NCBI GenBank assembly: GCA_913056415.1
Contig: CAJXNA010000073.1
Location: 1 to 8,587, forward strand
DNA: 8,587 nt
Direction: 5' to 3'
DNA from: an uncultured Chloroflexota bacterium
GTDB lineage: Bacteria > Chloroflexota > Dehalococcoidia > SM23-28-2 > RBG-16-64-32
The notes below the pieces were generated by a model. That model made no database searches and had not been told where the DNA came from. It saw only the letters and a program-made list of their open reading frames with translations. Below, piece after piece: positions 1 through 5,122 of this stretch. Both the position numbers and the translations under genes were made by a program. Each line of letters begins with the position of its first letter. Positions within the stretch are counted from its first letter, which is position 1.

Positions 1-276
1 GGGGCGAACACGGTGGTCGCCTCACCCGATGGCCGGGCGCGGCTGAGCCCGTTCGCGAACCCTGGGCTGGCCTCCGGGGGCACGGGCGACGTGCTGGCGG
101 GGGTGATCGTGGGGCTGCTGGCACAAGGGCTGCAGCCGTACGAGGCGGCGTGCCTGGGTGTGTACCTGCACGGGCTGGCCGCGGAGCGGGTACGGGAGGA
201 GCTGGGGAGCGCGGGGATGCTGGCAGGGGACCTGCTGCCGGCGCTGCCGCGGGCGATCAAGGAGTTGAGGGGATAG
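1..276 (+). CDS. nnrD: ADP-dependent NAD(P)H-hydrate dehydratase, C-terminal part (5' end outside window)
   Basis: This is the last 91 residues of a reading frame that is open from the window edge. The family repairs damaged NAD(P)H by dehydrating the hydrate (NADHX/NADPHX) at the expense of ADP in the cytoplasm. The diagnostic stretch is NPGLASGGTGDVLAG, which matches the ribokinase-like C-terminal YjeF domain; its GTGD contains the conserved aspartate of the active site. It is followed by the expected helical end (GLLAQG...AACLGVYLHGLAAE). The stop TAG lies only 6 bases before recJ, so the two are probably co-transcribed. Whether the missing N-terminus carries the fused NAD(P)HX epimerase domain (NnrE), as in many bacteria, cannot be seen here. 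The GTG at position 13 is an internal codon and not a start. Confidence 0.9.
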   Translation, partial: GANTVVASPDGRARLSPFANPGLASGGTGDVLAGVIVGLLAQGLQPYEAACLGVYLHGLAAERVREELGSAGMLAGDLLPALPRAIKELRG

Positions 277-282
277 GGGACA

Positions 283-2019
283 GTGACGGCGAGCGGTAGG
301 CGCTGGCGGCTGCGGGGGCGGTTCCCGGAGGGGGCGCTGGAGGGCGCGCCCTACCCCACGCTGATGCGGCACCTGCTGTGGCATCGGGGGCTGCGGACGG
401 CGGCGGAGGCGCAGCGGTTCATGGAGGGGCCACCGCAAGAGTACGACCCGATGCTGTTGCCGGATATCGAGGTGGCGCTGTCGCGGCTGGAGGAGGCTGT
501 GCGCTCCGGCGAGAGGATCGCCGTGTACGGCGACTTCGACGTGGACGGGGTGACGGCCTCGGCGCTGCTGGTGGAGGGGCTGTCCGCCCTGGGTGGAGAC
601 GCCTTCGCCTACATACCGGACCGGTTCAGCGAGGGGTACGGCCTCAACTGCGATGCCCTGGACCGGCTGCGGAAGGACGGCGCCACCCTCCTGGTGACGG
701 CGGACTGCGGCACCAGCTCTATCGCCGAGGTGGCGCACGCGCGCGAGCTGGGGATGGACGTGCTAATCCTGGACCACCACTCGGTGCCGCCGGAGCTGCC
801 CGCGGCGACGGCCCTGGTGAACCCCAAGCGGCCCGATTCGCGCTATCCGGAATCGGAGCTGGCGTCGGTTGGGATCGCCTACAAGCTGATGGGGGCGCTG
901 CACGAGTCGATGGGGCGGAGCTGGGACGGTGATCGCCAGCTGGACCTAGTGGCGCTAGGAACGGTGGCGGACGTAGCGCCGCTGCTGAACGAAAACCGCT
1001 GGCTGCTGAAGCGCGGCCTAGCGGCGCTGGGCCGCAGCGAGCGGCCCGGGCTGCGAGCGCTGATGAAGGCGTCCGGCATCAATGCGGCGCGGGTGGACGC
1101 GGAGTCGATCGGGTACGGGCTGGCGCCGCGCCTGAACGCGGCGGGCAGGCTCAAGCACGCGCGGCTGGCGCTGGAGCTGCTGCTGGAGCGGGATGAGGGG
1201 GAGGCGCTCCGCAGAGCGGAGGAGCTGACGGCGCTCAACCGGGAGCGTCAGGAGCAGACGGCGGCGGCGATGGAGCTGGCGGCCGAGCTGCTGGCGGAGG
1301 AGGATGCCGCCTCGCCTCTGCTCTTCCTGGGGCACGAGGATATACCATCGGGGATAGTAGGGCTGGTGGCGGGCCGGCTGGCCGAGGAGCGGCACCGGCC
1401 GGCGGTGGTGTACGAGCGTCAGTTGGAGACGAGCCGCGCGAGCTGTCGGAGCATCCCTGAGTTCGACATTACGGGGGCGCTGCGGGGCTGCGCGGAGCTG
1501 CTGGAGCGGTTCGGGGGTCACCGCGCGGCGGCCGGGTTCACGGCCCGCAACGAGAACCTTGAGCCGCTGAAGGAGGGGCTCCTGCGCCAAGCGGAGGAGT
1601 CGCTGGCAGGCGTGGAGCTGGTGCCGGTCATCGACATCGATGCGGCGCTGCCGCTGGGCGCCCTGAGGGGGAAGGAGATCCGGTTGCTGTCCCAGATGGG
1701 CCCGTTCGGCCAGGGCAACCCGGAGCCGACGTTCCTCAGCCACAGCGTGGAGGTGGCCGAGTGTCGCATCATCGGGAGCGATGGGAAGCACTTACGGCTG
1801 AAGCTGCGCGATCAGTACGGTGCGGGCGGAGGCGTCACCTGGCCGGCGATCGCATTTGGTCTGGGTGAGGCGGGGGTGCGGGAGGGTCAACGGCTGGATG
1901 TCGTCTACTCGCTGGCAGCGGACCGCAGGGACAACGGGCTGGAGCTGCGGGTGAAGGACGTGGCGCCGACGGGGCAGAACCCAGGACCGAGAACCCAGAA
2001 CCTAGAACCGAGAACCTAA
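283..2019 (+). CDS. recJ: Single-stranded-DNA-specific exonuclease RecJ
   Basis: A 578-residue protein, the usual length for RecJ. RecJ is a 5'-3' single-strand DNA exonuclease acting in recombination, mismatch repair and restart of stalled forks. The DHH phosphoesterase motifs that bind two metal ions are complete: DFDVDG (84-89), DCG (141-143), DHH (164-166) and GTVADV (226-231). The DHHA1 half follows, with SGIVGLVAGRLAEE (about 355-370) and FGGHRAAAGF (410-419). The C-terminal OB-like domain begins near GPFGQGNPEP (473-482). The start is GTG at 283, preceded by GAGGGGA (267-273); the next ATG would remove conserved N-terminal sequence. The final 14 residues are two copies of a 7-residue unit (QNPGPRT, QNLEPRT) encoded by a 7-bp DNA repeat. 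They are not part of the family fold and look like a late addition. Confidence 0.96.
   Translation: MTASGRRWRLRGRFPEGALEGAPYPTLMRHLLWHRGLRTAAEAQRFMEGPPQEYDPMLLPDIEVALSRLEEAVRSGERIAVYGDFDVDGVTASALLVEGLSALGGDAFAYIPDRFSEGYGLNCDALDRLRKDGATLLVTADCGTSSIAEVAHARELGMDVLILDHHSVPPELPAATALVNPKRPDSRYPESELASVGIAYKLMGALHESMGRSWDGDRQLDLVALGTVADVAPLLNENRWLLKRGLAALGRSERPGLRALMKASGINAARVDAESIGYGLAPRLNAAGRLKHARLALELLLERDEGEALRRAEELTALNRERQEQTAAAMELAAELLAEEDAASPLLFLGHEDIPSGIVGLVAGRLAEERHRPAVVYERQLETSRASCRSIPEFDITGALRGCAELLERFGGHRAAAGFTARNENLEPLKEGLLRQAEESLAGVELVPVIDIDAALPLGALRGKEIRLLSQMGPFGQGNPEPTFLSHSVEVAECRIIGSDGKHLRLKLRDQYGAGGGVTWPAIAFGLGEAGVREGQRLDVVYSLAADRRDNGLELRVKDVAPTGQNPGPRTQNLEPRT
1974..2015 (+). repeat. 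Six-copy heptanucleotide tandem repeat at the 3' end of recJ
   Basis: Six consecutive 7-bp units fit the consensus CNAGAAC: GCAGAAC, CCAGGAC, CGAGAAC, CCAGAAC, CTAGAAC and CGAGAAC. At a coarser scale, 1975-1995 and 1996-2016 are 21-bp direct repeats differing at two positions. The array runs through the end of the recJ frame, and the TAA stop (2017-2019) follows immediately. Seven is not a multiple of three, but 21 is, so the array encodes two 7-residue peptide units. Gain or loss of single units would shift the frame and move the stop. Confidence 0.9.
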
Positions 2020-2032
2020 TAGGAGCGCTGGA

Positions 2033-2473
2033 GTGACGTCCTACCGGAGGCCGACGAAGGTGACGCAGGCGTTCAACCGGGTCGTGGGCTGGCTGGCCTC
2101 CCGCGGGCTGACGCCCTCAGGCACGATTACGCTGGAGGTGAAGGGCCGCCGCTCCGGCATGATCCGCTCCAACGTAGTCACCTGGGTGGAGCAGGACGAG
2201 GAGCGCTATCTGGTCTCGCCGCGGGGCGAGTCGGAGTGGGTGCGCAACGTGCGGGCCGCCGGCGGCGAGGCCGTCATCCGCCGCCGGGGAGGCCAGAAGG
2301 TACGGCTGGAGGAGGTGCCGGCCGAGGAGAGGGCGCCGATCATCAAGGCGTACCTGGCCAAGACGGCGATGGCAACGCGCCAGCACTTCGGGGTGGACCC
2401 GAAGGCGGAGATCGAGGAGTTCGAGGCGATCACGGCGCGGCACCCGGTGTTCCGGATAGTGATGATAGACTAG
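2033..2473 (+). CDS. Nitroreductase-family deazaflavin (F420)-dependent oxidoreductase, DUF385/Ddn-like
   Basis: A 146-residue protein of the small split beta-barrel family that includes the mycobacterial nitroreductase Ddn and F420H2-dependent quinone reductases. The typical core is visible: TLEVKGRRSGMIRSN (about 30-45), corresponding to the family's 'TTGRKSGKPRT' cofactor-binding strand. It is followed by RYLVSPRGESEWVRNVRAAG (about 57-76), corresponding to 'G..kHPaWyhNLrAnP'. These segments hold the deazaflavin phosphate- and ring-contacting residues in the family. The start is GTG at 2033 with AGGAG at 2021-2025, 7 bases upstream. It lies 13 bases after recJ and is probably in the same transcript. 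The physiological substrate cannot be told from sequence, and some relatives use heme or FMN instead of F420. Its stop overlaps the stop of the convergent gene at CTAG 2470-2473. Confidence 0.85.
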   Translation: MTSYRRPTKVTQAFNRVVGWLASRGLTPSGTITLEVKGRRSGMIRSNVVTWVEQDEERYLVSPRGESEWVRNVRAAGGEAVIRRRGGQKVRLEEVPAEERAPIIKAYLAKTAMATRQHFGVDPKAEIEEFEAITARHPVFRIVMID

Positions 2474-2889
2474 CGCGGGCTCTCTGTCCTCGGTTGCAAG
2501 CCGGCATCGGTTGCTGCCTCGCGGTGAAGGATGAGGGCGATGCGCGCCAGGCGAGAGGCGAAGCCGGCCCTCAAGCCGCGCGGATGGCCAGGGTTCGCGG
2601 CGGCGGCGCGGAGACGCTCGGCCACAAAGGCGCGCCTGGCCAACCGTTCCTGCTCCAATCTCCCCAGTTTCTCGTCTACGTAAATCCGGTCCCACATGGT
2701 GTCCCTCCCACTATCGCGCTGCCGTGAGCTCACCGACACAAGGTTGGGGGCGGCGGTGAGACCGGGCACGGGCTCCGGCTGGCCTGCCGGCTCCGTCGCC
2801 TCTATCAGCCGGTCGAGCCAGTCACTGAGGGCCAGAGCGCGCTCGAGGTAGCGGAACTCCTCCTCCTTGCCAGGCGCCACATCAAACAC
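2470..2889 (-). CDS. Hypothetical protein (139 aa), translationally overlapping the Lrp-type regulator
   Basis: Not recognised. The frame begins with a GTG at 2889 that overlaps the regulator's stop (GTGTTTGA) and has GAGG six bases upstream, giving 139 residues. The first part (GKEEEFRYLERALALSDWLDRLIE) looks like an amphipathic acidic helix pair. A proline-rich linker follows, then a basic alanine/arginine-rich helical part (LGRLEQERLARRAFVAERLRAAA). There are no signal peptide, membrane segment or cysteines. Third codon positions are mostly G/C from the GTG onward, which supports coding. A second possible start is ATG at 2697 with a strong GGGAGG six bases upstream; it would give a separate 75-residue protein. 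The locus may be one gene, two in-frame genes, or a gene with an internal start. No function is proposed. Confidence 0.55.
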   Translation of the reverse strand: MFDVAPGKEEEFRYLERALALSDWLDRLIEATEPAGQPEPVPGLTAAPNLVSVSSRQRDSGRDTMWDRIYVDEKLGRLEQERLARRAFVAERLRAAAANPGHPRGLRAGFASRLARIALILHREAATDAGLQPRTESPR

Positions 2890-3364
2890 TGGCCACCTCG
2901 GCTTCCGGTAGGCACCCTTCAACGGGCAGCACCATCGTTTCCTTGTAGGAGGAGAAGGCGATGGTAGTCTTGGTGCCGGAGATGGGTCCGCTCTTCCAAA
3001 TACGTTCGAGGATGTGTTCCAGATCGGCAGGCGCATGGCAACGCACCTTGACCAAGAGGCAGTCCTCGCCGGCGATGTGATGTACCTCAAGGACGTTGGG
3101 GACATCCATCAATGCGCTGGCCACGCCCTCGGTATCGTAACGGTTGAAGCGGGCCGATATGAAGGCAAGCACGCCGAGATCGAGCGCCTCCGGGTCAACC
3201 ATGGTGGTGTAGCCCCTGATAACGCCGCGCTGCTCCAGCTTCTTGATTCGCTCGTGAACGCTGGGCTGGCTGAGGCCAACCTCCTCAGCGATGGCGGAAT
3301 GAGAGGCGCGGCCGTCACGCTGGAGGGCCTCCAAAATCTTGGCGTCGGTAGAATCAATGTCCAT
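2882..3364 (-). CDS. Lrp/AsnC family transcriptional regulator
   Basis: A 160-residue protein with the complete Lrp/AsnC layout. The N-terminal winged helix-turn-helix (about 4-60) carries DSTDAKILEALQRDGR, then the recognition region IAEEVGLSQPSVHERIKKLE, then the wing GVIRGYTTMVDPEALDL. The C-terminal RAM domain (about 66-140) has the expected strand pattern AFISARF...VLEVHHIAGEDCLLVKVRC, which binds amino acids or other small ligands and forms dimers and octamers. A tail of about 15 residues follows. Such proteins are feast/famine regulators that typically control amino-acid genes and themselves. The start ATG at 3364 is preceded by AAGGA eight bases upstream. It has its own promoter (3411-3439) and overlaps the next gene by 8 bases. 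The ligand and regulon are not determinable here. Confidence 0.94.
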   Translation of the reverse strand: MDIDSTDAKILEALQRDGRASHSAIAEEVGLSQPSVHERIKKLEQRGVIRGYTTMVDPEALDLGVLAFISARFNRYDTEGVASALMDVPNVLEVHHIAGEDCLLVKVRCHAPADLEHILERIWKSGPISGTKTTIAFSSYKETMVLPVEGCLPEAEVASV

Positions 3365-3410
3365 AACGATTTTCCTTGCGGATTAAGGCAATAGCGACTT
3401 TTCACCTATG

Positions 3411-3439
3411 ATTCTAAGGTACATTCGATATATTGTCAA
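3411..3439 (-). promoter_or_regulatory. Sigma-70 promoter of the Lrp-type gene
   Basis: Read on the minus strand, TTGACA (3439-3434, perfect -35) is followed by a 17-base spacer and TAGAAT (3416-3411, five of six to the -10 consensus). Transcription would start near 3404, giving a leader of about 40 bases before the ATG at 3364. The region is markedly AT-richer than its surroundings. Confidence 0.8.
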
Positions 3440-3441
3440 TA
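3431..3441. promoter_or_regulatory. Palindrome over the -35 box, candidate operator
   Basis: TATTGTCAATA is a perfect 5+1+5 inverted repeat that covers the -35 hexamer of the Lrp-type gene. Lrp/AsnC proteins commonly bind AT-rich dyads near their own promoters, so autorepression is a natural guess. Only the palindrome itself is observed. Confidence 0.4.
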
Positions 3442-3504
3442 CTATAAAGGCTCGGTTCAGTCATGGCGTTAAATTATGAACGGTTACTACGAGCCATCAA
3501 CTCG

Positions 3505-4374
3505 TTAAGAACCAGCGGGCAGGTAGCCCTCCAGCCGCAGCAGCCAGCGCTTCATCTCCGGGCCGCCGCCGTAGCCGCCGAGCGTGTTATCGGAGGCGAT
3601 GACGCGGTGGCAGGGGATGATCGGGGCCACGGGGTTGATGTGGAGGGCCTGACCGACGGCGCGGGTGGCCTTGGGGCGTCCTACCTGGCGGGCCACCCAG
3701 GCGTACGGGCGCACTTCGCCGTAGGGGATGCGGGCGGTAGCCTGTAGCACCTGCCGCGTGAACGAGGGGACGAGGGAGAGGTCCAGCGTCTCATCGAACC
3801 GCACGCGTCGCCCATCGTGATAGGCTAGCAGCTTGCGGACGGCGCTATCGCCGATGTCGTCTCGGGGCCTCTCCTGGGTGACGAACTCACCCAGCTTCTC
3901 GCGCAGCCGCTCGTAGGCGTCCGCCGCGCTGCCCTCGCTCCGCCGTATCAGAACGATACCGCAGTCCGTGTAGGCGAGGGCGCTCCAGCCGAGCGGCGTC
4001 TCGAAGGAGCGGGCGCGGAGCTGATGGGTAAGGTGCTCGTTCGCGACGGTGGTTAAGCGCTCCGTGAGAGCGACGGGCATCTCGATACCCCCTAAGAGCG
4101 CCTGAGCCTGTCGCATCGTGTTGGCCTGAGCGGAGCAGTCGTCACACTTGACGAGATGGGTGGCGAGCGAACGTGCCGCGTCCGGAGCCAAGTTGCCGGC
4201 GCGGACGTTGTCAAACAGTGATAGGGCTTGGCTACAGCTCAATATACCGATGCGGCAGTTCTCACAGCGCACTAGGTGACCGATGAGCGCTCCCGCCGTT
4301 TCCGACGGCAGGCCGCTAGGGGGCGCTTCGTCTACTACCAAGGATAGGGTTTGTTCGCAGGTCAACGCAGGCAT
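3505..4374 (-). CDS. Fusion of tandem zinc-finger anti-sigma domain to O6-methylguanine-DNA methyltransferase
   Basis: A 289-residue two-part protein. Residues 1-100 hold two copies of a zinc-binding anti-sigma module: Cys6...H33-LVR-C37-EN-C40, then Cys47...H73-LVK-C77-DD-C80. Each ends in the HxxxCxxC signature of ZAS/zf-HC2 anti-sigma factors. Residues about 120-289 form a complete Ogt/MGMT alkyltransferase: an N-terminal alpha/beta part (FETPLGWSALAYTDCGIVLI), the DNA-binding helix region (IPYGEVRPYAWVARQVG), the arginine-finger segment RAVGQAL, and the active-site PCHRV with acceptor Cys255. There is no membrane segment, so the protein should be cytoplasmic. The known enzyme transfers O6-alkyl groups from guanine to its own cysteine in a single suicidal turnover. 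The start ATG overlaps the sigma factor's stop (TGATG), so the two are translationally coupled. Inference: it holds the sigma factor inactive and releases it on alkylation. The domains are certain; the switch is not. Confidence 0.92.
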   Translation of the reverse strand: MPALTCEQTLSLVVDEAPPSGLPSETAGALIGHLVRCENCRIGILSCSQALSLFDNVRAGNLAPDAARSLATHLVKCDDCSAQANTMRQAQALLGGIEMPVALTERLTTVANEHLTHQLRARSFETPLGWSALAYTDCGIVLIRRSEGSAADAYERLREKLGEFVTQERPRDDIGDSAVRKLLAYHDGRRVRFDETLDLSLVPSFTRQVLQATARIPYGEVRPYAWVARQVGRPKATRAVGQALHINPVAPIIPCHRVIASDNTLGGYGGGPEMKRWLLRLEGYLPAGS

Positions 4375-4982
4375 CAGTCTTTCACCAACTCTCGCCAGCC
4401 GCTGAGGCCGGCCTCCCGACAGTACCGTTCGATCTCGGCCCGCAGACGCCGGCGACCTCGGAGAAGGCGTGCCTTGACGGCGGGCAGGGAGAGGCCCAGT
4501 ATGCCAGCGATCTCGGACGCAGGCAGGTCCAGGGAGTCGCTGAGCAGGACGGGCAGGCGGTGGCTCTCCGGCAGGGCCGCCAGGAACCGGGCCACTTGAT
4601 GTCGCAGCCAGCGCCGGCCGGCCTGGATGTCCGGCCGCAGCCCCGGATTATCCGCGATGGTGCGGGCGTGCGATGGCAGCGGCTCCTCTCGCGGGCGAGT
4701 GCGGCGTTGCTTTCGCTTCAGGCAGGTGTTAAGGGTGAGGCGGTAGAGCCAGGTGGAGAAGCGGCTATCGCCGCGGAACCGGGGCAAGGAGCTAAGCATC
4801 GCGATCAGCGCCTCCTGGGTGGCGTCCTCCGCCTCCTCGCGGGAGGCGAGGATACCGAGCGCCAGCCGGTAGGTCTGGGCCTGGTAGCGCTGGATGAGGG
4901 CGCCCAGCGCCGCATCGTCGCCCTGGCGATAGGCGGCGATGAGAGCGGAGTCGGTGGCTGGATCGCTCAAGCATGGCCTCAC
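4374..4982 (-). CDS. RNA polymerase sigma factor, ECF (sigma-70) family
   Basis: A 202-residue ECF sigma factor. Region 2 (about 13-95) contains ALIQRYQAQTYRLALGIL, the region 2.2 motif DATQEALIAM, and the -10 recognition part FRGDSRFSTWLYRLTLNTC followed by basic KRKQRR. Region 4 (about 130-190) begins with FLAALPESHRLPVLL. It carries the helix-turn-helix ASEIAGILGLSLPAVKARLLRGRRRLR that reads the -35 element. Region 3 is absent, as expected. The start is GTG at 4982: an in-frame TAG lies two codons upstream, so no earlier start is possible, and no good Shine-Dalgarno is visible. Its stop overlaps the ATG of the anti-sigma/alkyltransferase fusion, the usual arrangement for an ECF sigma and its dedicated inhibitor. 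I could not identify a convincing ECF-type (GGAAC/CGT) promoter upstream, so autoregulation is open. Confidence 0.95.
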   Translation of the reverse strand: MRPCLSDPATDSALIAAYRQGDDAALGALIQRYQAQTYRLALGILASREEAEDATQEALIAMLSSLPRFRGDSRFSTWLYRLTLNTCLKRKQRRTRPREEPLPSHARTIADNPGLRPDIQAGRRWLRHQVARFLAALPESHRLPVLLSDSLDLPASEIAGILGLSLPAVKARLLRGRRRLRAEIERYCREAGLSGWRELVKD

Positions 4983-5056
4983 AGTCTATTAGTACCGCGG
5001 CACGGCGAAAAGGATACACCTTAGGCGGAAGTCTGAGAGGGATCGGACGGACTTCC

Positions 5057-5085
5057 TTGCGGGCTCTTAGGCTGTAGGATAGAAT
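5057..5085 (+). promoter_or_regulatory. Possible sigma-70 promoter of the EF-G paralogue
   Basis: TTGCGG (5057-5062, matching the -35 consensus in its first three bases) is followed by 17 bases and TAGAAT (5080-5085, five of six to the -10 consensus). Transcription would begin near 5092, leaving a leader of about 30 bases. The site sits in the 140-base gap between the divergent sigma-factor and EF-G-like genes. Confidence 0.5.
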
Positions 5086-5122
5086 CGCTATTGACCCCTT
5101 ATCTAAAGCGAGGTAGCCCCAT

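Noticed and set aside
22..738. A 238-residue minus-strand frame opposite nnrD/recJ
   Set aside because: It is a shadow frame: full of histidine, arginine, proline and glutamine from the complement of GC-rich codons, opposite a clear RecJ.
1018..1791. A 257-residue minus-strand frame opposite recJ
   Set aside because: Same arginine/glutamine-rich shadow composition, no motif, and no usable ribosome binding site context.
3489..3505. Small hairpin ACGAG...CTCGT at the end of the alkyltransferase fusion as a terminator
   Set aside because: The stem is only 5 bp with a 7-base loop, overlaps the stop codon and has no T-run.
5054..5063. Shared sequence TTCCTTGCGG before the EF-G-like gene and at 3371-3380 before the Lrp-type gene
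   Set aside because: One copy is the Lrp gene's Shine-Dalgarno region and the other is part of a -35 area. Ten shared bases without further similarity are likely chance.
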